From the NCBI GenBank assembly GCA_016712565.1, contig JADJQU010000003.1, positions 186,001 through 250,000 of the forward strand: 64,000 nucleotides of DNA, in the 5' to 3' direction. The notes below the pieces were generated by a model. The model did no database searches. It was not told where the DNA came from and saw only the letters and a program-made list of their open reading frames with translations. The DNA is from Planctomycetota bacterium (GTDB lineage: Bacteria > Planctomycetota > UBA1135 > GCA-002686595). The position numbers and the translations under genes were made by a program. This document shows positions 18,425 to 28,176 of the stretch, piece after piece; within the stretch, counting starts at the first letter, position 1, and each line of letters starts with the position of its first letter.

Positions 18425-21067
18425 CTAGGCGCGGACCGCTTCCTTGGAGGCGGCCCGCGCCGCCAGGAAGGCCTGCTTCCAGCGCACCACGCGGACCGAG
18501 AAGCCGTTGCGCAGGTCGTCCAGCAGGGCGTAGGCCAGCGGCACGATCCACAGCGTGAAGATCGTCGAGACCGAGAGTCCGCCCGCGACGCAGGTGGCGA
18601 GCGCCCGGTAGTCGATGCCCTCGCCGGGCGGCTCGGTGAGCGCCATGGGAATCAGTCCGGTGACGGTGGTCAGGGCCGTCATCAGCACGGGCCGGACGCG
18701 GTTCGCGCTGCCCTCCAGGATCGCCGCCGTGCGCTCCCGGCCCTCGTGGCGCAACTGGTGGATGCGGTCGATCAGCACGATGCCGTTGTTGACCACCACG
18801 CCCACCAGGATGATCACGCCGATCCAGCCGATGGAGTCCATGGCCGTGTGCGTGACGTACATGGTCCACAGGGCGCCCACCACCGCGAAGGGAATGGTGA
18901 ACAGCACCGAAATCGGCAGCAGGAACGACTCGAACAGCACGCCCATCAGCAGGAACACGAGCACCACGGAGAGCAGCAGCGCGGCGTAGATTTCACGCAT
19001 CTCCGAATCCTGCCGCGAGCTGACCAGGTCGTCCTCGACCACCGAGTAGCCGCGCGGGAAATCGAGCTCCTTGAGCGCCAGGAGGCCCGCGTCGGACAGC
19101 TCGCGCTGGCGCAGGGGATCCTCCACGCGCGCCGTGATCTGGAAGGAGGTCTTGCCGTCGACGCGTTCGATGGTGCGGCTGGCGCGGGCGTATTCGAAGG
19201 TGGAGAAGCTGGAAAGCGGCACGGCGCTGGAAGCTCCGCGCACTTCGAGGTCGCGCAGGGTCGAGAGGCCGGCGGCCTCGTCCTCGTCGAGCTCGATGAT
19301 CAGCGGCACCTCGCGGCCCGGTTCCTGGTAGCTCGGCAACTGCCAGCCGCGCAGGGCCCAGGACACGTTCTGCAGCGCGTTCTGGGGCGAGATCCCGACC
19401 ATTTGCGCCAAGTCGGAGTCGAACACCACGCGCACCTGCTCGGGCGCGTCGGCCAGGGGCGACTGAATGTCGGTGAGCCCGGGAATCTCGCGCAAGGTCT
19501 CCAGGGCCTCGCGGCCCAGGCGCGCCAGCTCCTCCGACTCCGGTCCGGCGAGCCGGAAAGTCACCAGGTTGCGGTTGCGCGCCTCCGAGCCGTCGTCGCC
19601 GCCCACGGTCAGCGTGTGTCCGGGCAGCGGCCGCAGGTGGGCCCGCAGATCCGCCAGCACGGCGTCGCGCTGCTCGCGGGTGCGGGAACCGTCCCAATAG
19701 GCATCCACGCGGCCGCCATCCTTGTCGAAGCGGCAGCCCATGTGCGTGTAGCCGTACTCCGCCTTCTTCGAGTGGAAGTAGTCCTCGTAGTGGCGCATCT
19801 CCTGCTCGGCCTGGGCCAGGGTGAAGTTGTCCTCCAGGTCCACCGTGACGCGCACCCGGCCGGTGTTCTCGTCCTCGCCGAAAGCCGCCATCTGCATCTG
19901 GGTCTGGGGCACGACGACCGAGAGCAGGACCATGAGCCCGGCCAGGCTGGCCCAGAATCGATGGGCGAGCGTCCACTGGAGGAGCATGCGGTTGAGCGCG
20001 ACGCAGCCGTCGATCACCCCGCGGGAGGCCGGCAGCCAGCGGGCGGGCCTGACCGGGAACGAAATCGGGCGCGCGGCCCACAGACGCAGGCCCACCCAGG
20101 CGATCAGCGCGGCGATGATTCCCGCCGAGGCCACGGCCCCGATGAGCATCCAGGTGGACGAGGCATCGCCCGCCGACGATCCACCCACGCCGGCGAGCGC
20201 CCGGGACAATTCGGCGGTGCTCCACAGGTCGAGGCAGCGCTTGGCGGCGAAGAGGAGGCACGCCAGCGCCACCAGGATGCGCAGCGGGGGCAGGAAACCG
20301 AAGAGGAACAGGCCCGCACGGTTCAGGGCATGGATCACACAGAGCAGGGCGAAGCCGGCCATGCGCAGGCCGGCCTGGACCCGGGCCAGCAGGCGGCCGG
20401 GAAGCTCCGCCACGGGGGTGAAGACGCGCACCAGGAACTGGGCCGTGGGGCCGCGCGGACCGATGACGCGCGCCGTGATCACGGGCAGGAACACCAGGGC
20501 GGCGAGCAGGCTGCCCAGGAGCGAAATGCACAGGGGCATGCCCAGGGCGCCGAACATGATCCGCAGCGTGGGGTTCTCGCTCATGAAGATCATGGGCAGG
20601 AACACCACCACCGTGGTCAAGGTCGAGAGCAGCACCGCCAGGGCCACCTCGCGCGTTCCGCGCGCGGCGGCGTCCTTGGGGTGCAGGCCCTGGTCGCGCA
20701 GGCGGGTGATGTTCTCGACCACCACCACCGCGTTGTCCACCAGCATGCCCATGGCGAGCGTGATGCCCGCCATGGTCAGCACGTTGAACGTGCCGCCGGT
20801 GAAGTAGGTCCAGGACACGGCGATCAGCACGGAAATTGGGATCGCCAGGGCCATGCACAGGGTCAAGCGCACGCGCGGCAGGAACAGGAACAGGATCACC
20901 AGCGAGAGCAGCCCGCCCTCCAGGGCCGAGTCGCGCAACTGGGCGATGGAGTTCTCGATGAACAGGCCCTGGTTGAAGAACACGAGGAACTTGAAGCCCC
21001 CCGCGAGGCGCGGGTCCGCCTCCAGCTCCGTGAGCGCCGCCTGGACGCGGTCGCAGACCTCGACCAC
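18425..21067 (-). CDS. RND-family efflux permease, C-terminal part (downstream of an in-frame amber codon)
   Basis: An 880-residue open frame beginning at a GTG at 21067, holding the last three quarters of an AcrB-like proton-driven transporter. It has TM2-6 with GITLAMGMLVDNAVVVVENI (including the paired Asp region of the proton relay), the second periplasmic loop, and TM8-12 with GVVVNNGIVLIDRIHQ. It lacks TM1 and most of the first periplasmic domain, which lie in the same frame immediately upstream before a TAG at 21074-21076. An AAGGAGG sequence lies 11 bases before the GTG, so re-initiation giving a two-piece pump is conceivable. A nonsense mutation or base-call error in one gene of about 1183 codons is equally likely. 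Upstream neighbours are a full RND permease and an adaptor. Confidence 0.85.
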   Translation of the reverse strand: MVEVCDRVQAALTELEADPRLAGGFKFLVFFNQGLFIENSIAQLRDSALEGGLLSLVILFLFLPRVRLTLCMALAIPISVLIAVSWTYFTGGTFNVLTMAGITLAMGMLVDNAVVVVENITRLRDQGLHPKDAAARGTREVALAVLLSTLTTVVVFLPMIFMSENPTLRIMFGALGMPLCISLLGSLLAALVFLPVITARVIGPRGPTAQFLVRVFTPVAELPGRLLARVQAGLRMAGFALLCVIHALNRAGLFLFGFLPPLRILVALACLLFAAKRCLDLWSTAELSRALAGVGGSSAGDASSTWMLIGAVASAGIIAALIAWVGLRLWAARPISFPVRPARWLPASRGVIDGCVALNRMLLQWTLAHRFWASLAGLMVLLSVVVPQTQMQMAAFGEDENTGRVRVTVDLEDNFTLAQAEQEMRHYEDYFHSKKAEYGYTHMGCRFDKDGGRVDAYWDGSRTREQRDAVLADLRAHLRPLPGHTLTVGGDDGSEARNRNLVTFRLAGPESEELARLGREALETLREIPGLTDIQSPLADAPEQVRVVFDSDLAQMVGISPQNALQNVSWALRGWQLPSYQEPGREVPLIIELDEDEAAGLSTLRDLEVRGASSAVPLSSFSTFEYARASRTIERVDGKTSFQITARVEDPLRQRELSDAGLLALKELDFPRGYSVVEDDLVSSRQDSEMREIYAALLLSVVLVFLLMGVLFESFLLPISVLFTIPFAVVGALWTMYVTHTAMDSIGWIGVIILVGVVVNNGIVLIDRIHQLRHEGRERTAAILEGSANRVRPVLMTALTTVTGLIPMALTEPPGEGIDYRALATCVAGGLSVSTIFTLWIVPLAYALLDDLRNGFSVRVVRWKQAFLAARAASKEAVRA

Positions 21068-21073
21068 GTTGAC

Positions 21074-21979
21074 CTAAACCTCCTTCTGCACTTCGCCGAA
21101 GTACGCGTACGTGCCGTCCATGCGGAACAGCCGGTTGCGCACGCTCTTGGCGTCGATCACGCGGCCCACGTCCGAGATCGCCATGCCCGCGCCGATGGGG
21201 TAGGCCTCGATCTCCTCCTTGCTCTTGAAGCGCATGTCGCTGCGCAGGAGCACGCGCCGGCCGCCGTCGGTGACCTCGCCCATGGGCATGGCGAAGTTGT
21301 CGGCGGACAGGCGCCCGATCAGGGCGCCCAGGTCCAGGCCCGCGGCGCGCACGCGGTCCTCGTCGAGCTCGATGCGCACCGAGTCGTCGAGCACGCCCCA
21401 CATCTCCAGCCGTCCGATGCCGTCCACGGACTCGAGCCTGCGCTTGACGACCGTGTCGATCAGGAAGTCCGTGCGCGGCGAGTCGCCCGGGTGGAGCATG
21501 GCGAAGAACATCACCGGCATGTCCGCGTTGGACCACGACCAGATGCCGATTTCGCGCACCGTGCGGGGCAGCTTGGGCCGCGCCCGCTCGATCCGGTCGC
21601 GCACCTCGGCCTTGGCCAGGTCCATGTCGGTGTTGGCGTCGAAGCGCACGGCCACGCCCACGCGATCGTCGCTGGAGGTCGAGCGCAACTCGGAGATGCC
21701 CGCGATGGTGCGCAGCTCCTCCTCCAGGAGCCGCGCCACCTGTTCCTCGTTCTCCTCGGCGCTGGAGCCGGGGTGGATCGCGAACACTTGCAGGCCCGGC
21801 TCGACGATGCCGTCGGGCATCATCTGCACGGGAATGCGCAGGTAGGAGATCACGCCGATCACCATCAGCGTGACGAACACGACGAGCAGCGTGACCGGAT
21901 GGCGGACGAGGCCCCCGAAGAACCCGCCCTCGCGCGCGCTGGCCCGGGAAGTCCCGGCGGGGTCCGGCTGGCTGCTCAT
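21074..21979 (-). CDS. RND-family efflux permease, N-terminal part (ends at an in-frame amber codon)
   Basis: A 301-residue frame with the N-terminal architecture of an AcrB-type pump: cytoplasmic start, TM1 (RHPVTLLVVFVTLMVIGVIS), then the first porter subdomains with IHPGSSAEENEEQVARLLEE and a KAEVRDRIE block. It ends ...FGEVQKEV-TAG. The next codons, in the same frame, read VNVVEVCDRV, which is the expected continuation of the porter domain (compare the A-N-T-V-E-V element of RND proteins). One changed codon would restore a single full-length permease with the downstream frame. The ATG at 21979 overlaps the stop of the preceding permease gene (ATGA), so it is translated as part of the same operon. 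Confidence 0.85.
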   Translation of the reverse strand: MSSQPDPAGTSRASAREGGFFGGLVRHPVTLLVVFVTLMVIGVISYLRIPVQMMPDGIVEPGLQVFAIHPGSSAEENEEQVARLLEEELRTIAGISELRSTSSDDRVGVAVRFDANTDMDLAKAEVRDRIERARPKLPRTVREIGIWSWSNADMPVMFFAMLHPGDSPRTDFLIDTVVKRRLESVDGIGRLEMWGVLDDSVRIELDEDRVRAAGLDLGALIGRLSADNFAMPMGEVTDGGRRVLLRSDMRFKSKEEIEAYPIGAGMAISDVGRVIDAKSVRNRLFRMDGTYAYFGEVQKEV

Positions 21980-24900
21980 GACGCGTGCCCCGCGCGTTCC
22001 GCGCGACGGTAGACCAGGGCGTAGACCGCGGGAATCACCACCAGCGTCAGCAGCGTGGAAACCGTCAGGCCGGCGATGACGGTGATCGCCATGGGCGCAC
22101 GGATTTCCGCGCCCTCGCCGCTCGACAGGAGGGAGAGGCCGGGCACGTTTTCGAACCAGCCGGTCAGGGGCAGCAGGCCCAGGACCGTGGTGGCCGTGGT
22201 CATCAGGATCGGTCGCAGGCGGGTGGCGCCCGCGTCCGCCAGGGCCTCGGTCACTCCCCTGCCGGCCGCCCGTTGTTGGTTCACGCGGTCGATCAGCACG
22301 ATGGCGTTGTTGACCACGATGCCCGCGAGCAGGATCACGCCCAGGAAGACCGTGACCGAAATCGGCACCTGCAGCAGGTCCAGGGTGAAGACCACACCCA
22401 CCAGGGCCAGGGGCACGGTCACCAGCACGATCAGGGGCTGCACCAGCGACTCGAACTGGCAGGCCATCACGACGTAGACCAGGAACACGGCCAAGAAGAG
22501 CGCGAAGCGCAGGCTGGACTGGGCCTCGTCGAGTTCGCGCTTCTGCCCGCCCAACTGCACGGTCACGTCCTCGGGCGGCGTCATGGACGCCAGCTGGCTC
22601 TCGATCTGTCGGTTGAGCCCGCCCAGGTCGAGGCCCCCTCCGGAGGCGGTCACCAGCACCGCCCGCGTGTTGCCCATGCGGCGGATTTCCGCGGGGCCCT
22701 GCACGCGTTCGATGCTGGCCACCGAGCGCAGTTCCACGGGCGTCGCCGCCCCGGGGTTGACCACCAGGTCGAGCACCTGGTCGAGGCTCGCCAGGAGCAC
22801 CTCGTCGCCCTGCACGCGCACGTCGATCTTCTCGTCGCCCTCGTCGAAGCGCGTGCTGACGTTGCCCAGCACCTGGTCGCGCACCAGGCGCGAAACCTGG
22901 TCCAGGTCCAGACCGTACTGCAGGGTCTTCTCGCGGTCGAAGCTGATGCGGGCCTCGGGGTGGCCGGGGCGCACGGTGCTGCGCACGTCCTCGATGCCGG
23001 GGATCGAGGAGATCCGGCGGAACACCTCGGCGGCCACGTCCTCGAGCTTCTCCAGGTCGTGGCCCAGGATCTCGACCGTGATCGGCGCGTCCAGGGCGAA
23101 GGGCGTCGGGCGGCGCACGTCGATGGAGCGCACGGCCGGTTCGGAGGCCACCAGGGCGCGCACCTCGGAGAGCAGCGCCTCCTCGCGGCCGTCGGCGACC
23201 GCCAGGGGCGCCACCCGCACGGTCAGGCGCGCGGTGTGCTTGCCCTCGATGTCGCGGGTCAACGTGTCCTTCTCCACGCCCACCGTGAGCGCCGTGGCCT
23301 GGACTCCGGGGAGCGCGCGCACGCGCTGCTCGAGGCGCGACATCACCTGCTCGGTGCTCTCCAGGGGCGTGCCCACGCCCAGCGTCGTGTAGAGCGTGAA
23401 TTCGCCCTGGCGGATCTCGGGCAACAGCTCGAGCCCCAACCCGGGGACGCGCCAGGCCGCGACGGCCGACAGCGCCACGGCGGTGAGTACCACGAGGACC
23501 GGCATGCGCAGGGCGCCGCGGATCACCGCGGGGTAGGAGCGTTCCACGGCGCCCCACAGGACGTCGAACAGCCCATGCACGGGCTTCAACAGCAGGGAAC
23601 AGAGGATCCCCAGGCCCTTGAAGACCGCGCCGCCGAGGAACGTGAAGAGGCCGACGAGCCAAAGCAGGCTCCGGCCGATCACCAACAGCAGGTTGGGCGC
23701 GAGCCGACTCCAGGACCAGCTAAGGTCGGCGCGGATCGGCGGCGCGCTCACCTGCGTGGCACCGGAGGCCTCACCCGCGAGCCAGCCCCGCGAGGCCAGC
23801 ATGGGGATGAACGTGATCGCCACGAGCAGGGAGACGAGGAACGACCACACCACGGTGACCGCCTGGTCGCCGAAGATCTGCCCGGCGATGCCGTGCACGA
23901 AGACGATCGGCGCGAACACCGCCACGGTGGTCAGCGTCGAGCAGGCCACGGCACCCGCGACTTCGCTGACCCCGCGCAGGGCGGCGCGGGCCAGGGGGTC
24001 GCCCTCGGACCGGCAGCGGGTGATCGACTCGAGCACCACGATGGCGTTGTCCACCAGCATGCCGACGCCCAGCGCCAGTCCTCCCAGCGACATGATGTTG
24101 AGCGTGACGTCCTGCAGGTACATCGGGGCGAAGGTCACGACCACCGACACCGGAATGGCCACTCCGATGACGAACGTGCCGGCCAGGCGCCGCAGGAACA
24201 GCCAGATCACCGCGACCGCGAGGATCGCGCCCACCACGGCCGAGCTCTTGACGTCGTCCACGGCGGCCTTGATGAAGGTCGACTGGTCGCTCAAGAGGGA
24301 GACGCGCGCCTCGTCGCGCAGTCGCCAGGCCAGGAAGTCCGTCTGCTCGCGCTCCTCGACGGTCTGGGGGCCGCGCCGGCCTGCATCCGCTTCCAGTTTC
24401 TTGGCCGCCGCCTGCTGCGCTTCGTCGCCGAAGAGCTTCTGCTTCACGCCCTCGGCCAGCTCGACGATGTTGGCGCCCGCCTCGCGATAGATGGCGATCT
24501 CCACGGCCTCCGCGCCGGAAATCGTGGTGACCACCTCCCGCTCGGCGTGGGTTCGCTCCACCGTGGCCACGTCGCGCACGCGGATCGTGGCCTCGCCGCG
24601 ACGTTCCAGGGCCAGCTCTTCGATTTCCGCGACGTTCTCGAATTCGTTGAGCGTGCGCACCAGGTACTCGGTGGATCCCTCGCGGATCAGGCCGCCCGAA
24701 GCGTTGATGTTCTCCTGGGCGAGCCGCGCGGCCAGCTTGGCCGGGTCGAGCCCCTGGGCGGCCATCTTGAACGGGTCGTTGCGGACGCGAATCTCCTCGA
24801 TCAGCCCGCCGCGGATCTGGACCGCGGCCACGCCCGGCATGCCCTCCAGTTCGCGCTGGATGCGATGTTCCGCCAGCCAGCGCAGCTGGATCAGGGCCTT

Positions 24901-25431
24901 TTCGCGCGAGGTGTTGCGCACGTGCTCGGGCAGCGACAGTCCGATGCGCAGGATCGGATCCAGGTTGGGGTCGTAGCGCAGGATCAGCGGCCGCTCGGCG
25001 CCCTCGGGCAGGAACACGCTGTCGAGCTTGTCGCGGATGTCCTGCACCGCGAAGGTCATCGCCGTGCCCCAGTCGAAGTCGAGCACGATGTCGGAGACCT
25101 CGGCCCGCGAGATCGAGGTGGAGCGCACCAGGTGAGGCAGCGTGGAGAGCGCCTCCTGGATGCGCTCGGAAACGCGGTCCTCGATGTCCTCGGGGGCCGC
25201 GCCCTTGTAGGTCGTGCGCACCGTGACCGTCGGATAGCTGATCTCCGGCAGCAGATCCACGCGCAGCTTGCCCAGGGAGACGAAGCCGAAGACCGCGATG
25301 GCCACGATGAACATCGTGATCGCCACGGGCCGCTCCACCACGAAGGCGAGCCACTGGCCGCGCGACTCCCGTTGCGGGGTCGCGCCAGCGACTCCTTCCT
25401 CGCCGGAGGGGGTCTTGGGGGAGGAATCCAC
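21976..25431 (-). CDS. RND-family multidrug/solute efflux permease
   Basis: An intact 1151-residue AcrB/MexB-type transporter. TM1 is near residues 30-50 (VERPVAITMFIVAIAVFGF), followed by the periplasmic motif LPEISYPTVTVRT. TM4 carries GLALGVGMLVDNAIVVLESI and the C-terminal half GIVVNNAIVLIDRVNQ. A ~60-residue hydrophobic insertion sits before the second half. It is located ten bases after the adaptor gene and overlaps the second permease by four bases. The adaptor plus two permeases resembles heteromeric pumps such as MdtABC. No outer-membrane TolC gene is in the window. Substrate unknown. Confidence 0.95.
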   Translation of the reverse strand: MDSSPKTPSGEEGVAGATPQRESRGQWLAFVVERPVAITMFIVAIAVFGFVSLGKLRVDLLPEISYPTVTVRTTYKGAAPEDIEDRVSERIQEALSTLPHLVRSTSISRAEVSDIVLDFDWGTAMTFAVQDIRDKLDSVFLPEGAERPLILRYDPNLDPILRIGLSLPEHVRNTSREKALIQLRWLAEHRIQRELEGMPGVAAVQIRGGLIEEIRVRNDPFKMAAQGLDPAKLAARLAQENINASGGLIREGSTEYLVRTLNEFENVAEIEELALERRGEATIRVRDVATVERTHAEREVVTTISGAEAVEIAIYREAGANIVELAEGVKQKLFGDEAQQAAAKKLEADAGRRGPQTVEEREQTDFLAWRLRDEARVSLLSDQSTFIKAAVDDVKSSAVVGAILAVAVIWLFLRRLAGTFVIGVAIPVSVVVTFAPMYLQDVTLNIMSLGGLALGVGMLVDNAIVVLESITRCRSEGDPLARAALRGVSEVAGAVACSTLTTVAVFAPIVFVHGIAGQIFGDQAVTVVWSFLVSLLVAITFIPMLASRGWLAGEASGATQVSAPPIRADLSWSWSRLAPNLLLVIGRSLLWLVGLFTFLGGAVFKGLGILCSLLLKPVHGLFDVLWGAVERSYPAVIRGALRMPVLVVLTAVALSAVAAWRVPGLGLELLPEIRQGEFTLYTTLGVGTPLESTEQVMSRLEQRVRALPGVQATALTVGVEKDTLTRDIEGKHTARLTVRVAPLAVADGREEALLSEVRALVASEPAVRSIDVRRPTPFALDAPITVEILGHDLEKLEDVAAEVFRRISSIPGIEDVRSTVRPGHPEARISFDREKTLQYGLDLDQVSRLVRDQVLGNVSTRFDEGDEKIDVRVQGDEVLLASLDQVLDLVVNPGAATPVELRSVASIERVQGPAEIRRMGNTRAVLVTASGGGLDLGGLNRQIESQLASMTPPEDVTVQLGGQKRELDEAQSSLRFALFLAVFLVYVVMACQFESLVQPLIVLVTVPLALVGVVFTLDLLQVPISVTVFLGVILLAGIVVNNAIVLIDRVNQQRAAGRGVTEALADAGATRLRPILMTTATTVLGLLPLTGWFENVPGLSLLSSGEGAEIRAPMAITVIAGLTVSTLLTLVVIPAVYALVYRRAERAGHAS

Positions 25432-25440
25432 GCCGCCGTC

Positions 25441-26853
25441 CTAGTGGTCCGCGGCGGCGGGCAGCGCGGCCGTGGAGGCCTCGCCCGCGGGAGCCTCGGC
25501 ACCCGACGTGATCGCCACCTCGCCGCCATCCTCCAGGTCGCGGTTGCCGACCACGACCACGGGCTCTCCCGGCTCCAGGCGCGCCTCCCCGATGGGCAGC
25601 ACCTCGAGGCACTCGTCGTCGGACAGGCCCTCGGAGATCGGCACGCGGACCGCGCGGCCCTCGCGCACGACAAAGACCAGGTTGGCGTCGCCCTCGCGGC
25701 GCAGGGCGCGCTTCTGCACCACCAGGGTGTCGGGCCGCCGTTCGGTGATGATCTCCAGGCGCACGAGCATCCCCGGCAGGAGCCAGGCCCGGCTCTCGCC
25801 CACGTCGGTGCCGTCGAGGCGGGCGGTGATGCGGAAGTTGCCCGACTGCGGGTCGATGGTGGGGGAGATGCGTTCGATGCGGCCGCGGAAGCGCCGGCCC
25901 GGCAGGGCCTCCGCGGTGGCGAACAGCTCCAGCTCGGCCGACTGGCGCGCCGTCGCCGGCCCCGCGGCGGACAGAGCCCCGCCGGGCGAGGTTTCCGGAA
26001 GGACTTCGGAGGGCATGGCCGCCGCCAGGAACAGCGCCAGTTCCCGCTGGGGCCTGTAGAACACCGCCCGCAGTTGACCGGGATCCGTCAGGGTGAAGGC
26101 GGCGCTGGCGGCGTTCAGCGTCTCGCCCACCTTGATATGGCGGGTGGCGAGCACGCCCGCGAAGGGCGCGGTGATCTCCGTGTTCGACAGGTCGAGTCGG
26201 GCGCGCTCCAGGGCCAGCTCGGCCCGACGCACGGCGGCCTGTCCGTTGAGCACCTCCAGCTTGGCGCGTTCCACCGCCAGCTCGGCGTTGCTCACCTCGG
26301 CCTGGGCGTTGTCCCGGGCGAGGCGCGACGCGTCCAGGTCCTTGTCCGACAGGAGCGCCGGCCGGTCCGGCCCGGAGGCGGCGATCTTCTCGTTGCGCGC
26401 GAAGTCGCGCTGCACCTGCTCGAACCCGCGCCGGGACGTGGCCAATCGCGCCTCGGCCTCGCGCGTGGCCAGTTCCAGGCGCGGCAGGGCGGCCCGCGCG
26501 TCCCCCAGGGCGAACTCGGAGTCGGCTGCGGCGATCACGGCCTGGCGGGCGTCGATCCGCGCCAGGACCTGGCCCGAGGCGATCCGGTCGCCCTCCTCCA
26601 CCAGCACTTCCGTCACCACTCCGGAGGAGCGCGACATGACCTCCACCTGGTTCACGGACTCGACCCGTGTCGTGGTCTCCAGCACGCGCAGCATCTCGCG
26701 CCGCACCACGGGCTCCACCCGCACGCGGGCGGGCTCGCGCTTCTTGATCGTGGCGGCCTCGACGCCCTCCCGGCCGGCGTCACCCCCTCGGTTGCAGGCC
26801 GTGGAGCCGAAGAGGAGCAGGGTGAAAACGGCCAGGCGCGGAGCGAGGTTCAT
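25441..26853 (-). CDS. RND efflux periplasmic adaptor (membrane fusion protein)
   Basis: About 470 residues, starting MNLAPRLAVF with a signal ending STAC, so probably lipid-anchored. The order is barrel-sandwich half-motif (VEVMSRSSGVVTEVLVEEGDRI), a long coiled-coil hairpin rich in Ala, Arg and Glu (~residues 110-240), the second lipoyl half (ITAPFAGVLATRHIKVGET), beta-barrel and membrane-proximal domains (GMLVRLEIITERRPDTLVV). This is the MexA/AcrA layout. It would link the two downstream permeases to an outer-membrane channel. An upstream in-frame ATG at 26871 and a further start at 26913 exist, but 26853 places the signal peptide correctly. It is transcribed divergently from moeA, 108 bases away. 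Confidence 0.93.
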   Translation of the reverse strand: MNLAPRLAVFTLLLFGSTACNRGGDAGREGVEAATIKKREPARVRVEPVVRREMLRVLETTTRVESVNQVEVMSRSSGVVTEVLVEEGDRIASGQVLARIDARQAVIAAADSEFALGDARAALPRLELATREAEARLATSRRGFEQVQRDFARNEKIAASGPDRPALLSDKDLDASRLARDNAQAEVSNAELAVERAKLEVLNGQAAVRRAELALERARLDLSNTEITAPFAGVLATRHIKVGETLNAASAAFTLTDPGQLRAVFYRPQRELALFLAAAMPSEVLPETSPGGALSAAGPATARQSAELELFATAEALPGRRFRGRIERISPTIDPQSGNFRITARLDGTDVGESRAWLLPGMLVRLEIITERRPDTLVVQKRALRREGDANLVFVVREGRAVRVPISEGLSDDECLEVLPIGEARLEPGEPVVVVGNRDLEDGGEVAITSGAEAPAGEASTAALPAAADH

Positions 26854-26961
26854 GGAATGGGCACGAGGCATGGGACGAGAGGCGTTCGCAGCGCCGCGCG
26901 CTGAGGCTCGCAAGGGCTACGAGTCTGCGCCGATTCATTCACGATCGCTAGACTCCGCTCC

Positions 26962-28176
26962 ATGCGCACGCCCGCCGAAGTCCTTTCCGAGATCCTGAGC
27001 CGGGTTCGGCCCCTGGAAGGGCGTGAGAGCGTGGACCTGGGGGCTGCCCCGGGCCGGGTGCTGGCGGCGGACGTGGCCTCCGACCTCGATTTACCTCCGT
27101 TCAACAAAAGCGCCGTGGACGGGTACGCGGTGCGCGCGGGCGACTTCGGGGAGGCCTGCGCTCCCTCCGGCGAGCGCGTCCTGCGGGTTCTAGGGGAGTC
27201 CCGCGCCGGCGCCCCCTGGGAGGGCAGCGTTGAACCTGGAACCTGCGTGGCGATCTACACGGGGGCCGAGCTGCCCCGCGGCGCCGACGCCGTGATCATG
27301 GTGGAGGCCTCGGTGCCCGTGGAGTCCGGCGTTCGGCTGCGCGATCGGCCGGCTGCCGGCGCCCACATTTGCCCCCGGGGCCAGGACGTTCAGCGGGGCC
27401 AGAGGGTCCTGTGCGCGGGCCGCCGGCTCAGGCCCACGGACCTCGCCCTGCTGGCCTCGGTGGGCTGCGAGCCGGTGAGCGTCTTCGTTCGGCCGCGGGT
27501 GGCGGTGCTGACCACCGGCGACGAACTCGTGCCGCCCGGGGCCCCTCCCGGGCCCGGGGAAATCCGCGAGAGCAACACCCAGTCCCTGGCGGCGCTGTGC
27601 ACCCGGGCGGGAGGCCTGGTGCAGAACCTGGGCGTGGTGCGCGACGATCCCAGCGTGCTGCGCGAGGCCCTGGCGCAGGCCCTGGGCCGCTGCGACGCCC
27701 TGGTGACCACAGGCGGGGTTAGCATGGGCCGCTACGACCTGGTCGGATCGGCGCTGGAGTCCCTGGGTGTGACCCCGGTGCTCCACAAGGTCGCGATCAA
27801 GCCCGGCAAGCCCCTGTGGTTTGGCATGTTCGGTGCCGTGCCCGTCTTCGCCCTTCCTGGCAACCCGGTGTCCTGCGTCGTCAACCACGCGGCCTTCGTG
27901 GGGCCCGCCCTGGCGCGCATGGGGGGCGAATCCCCAGGGGAGGCCCGCCCGCCCCGCGGTCGCTGGCTCGGCGCCGCCCTGGCGCCGAATCCCCGCGAGC
28001 AGTACCTGCCGGTGCGCGTGGAGCACGGGGAGGACGGCGTGGCCTCGCTCTTGCCGGTGCGCTGGAATGGTTCCGCGGACGTGGTGGGCATCGCCCAGGC
28101 CGAGGCCTTCGCCATCGTGCCCATCGGCCTTCCCCTGGCCGCCCGGGGCCTGGTGGAGTACAGGCCCCTCCCATGA
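26962..28176 (+). CDS. moeA: Molybdopterin molybdenumtransferase MoeA
   Basis: A 404-residue enzyme that inserts molybdate into adenylylated molybdopterin. Diagnostic motifs are PPFNKSAVDGYAVRAGDF near the N-terminus, AIYTGAELPRGADAVIMVE, the domain III block VAVLTTGDELV with GEIRESNT, TTGGVSMGRYDLV, KVAIKPGKPLWFG and FALPGNPVS. The C-terminal domain IV is complete. The stop overlaps the lnt start in ATGA, an unusual operon partner for moeA. The 108-base divergent gap upstream holds the likely promoter. Confidence 0.95.
   Translation: MRTPAEVLSEILSRVRPLEGRESVDLGAAPGRVLAADVASDLDLPPFNKSAVDGYAVRAGDFGEACAPSGERVLRVLGESRAGAPWEGSVEPGTCVAIYTGAELPRGADAVIMVEASVPVESGVRLRDRPAAGAHICPRGQDVQRGQRVLCAGRRLRPTDLALLASVGCEPVSVFVRPRVAVLTTGDELVPPGAPPGPGEIRESNTQSLAALCTRAGGLVQNLGVVRDDPSVLREALAQALGRCDALVTTGGVSMGRYDLVGSALESLGVTPVLHKVAIKPGKPLWFGMFGAVPVFALPGNPVSCVVNHAAFVGPALARMGGESPGEARPPRGRWLGAALAPNPREQYLPVRVEHGEDGVASLLPVRWNGSADVVGIAQAEAFAIVPIGLPLAARGLVEYRPLP

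Noticed and set aside
18746..26904. Two very long plus-strand frames (1088 and 1639 residues)
   Set aside because: Both are antisense to the RND operon; His/Gln/Val-rich shadow sequence typical of high-GC codon bias.
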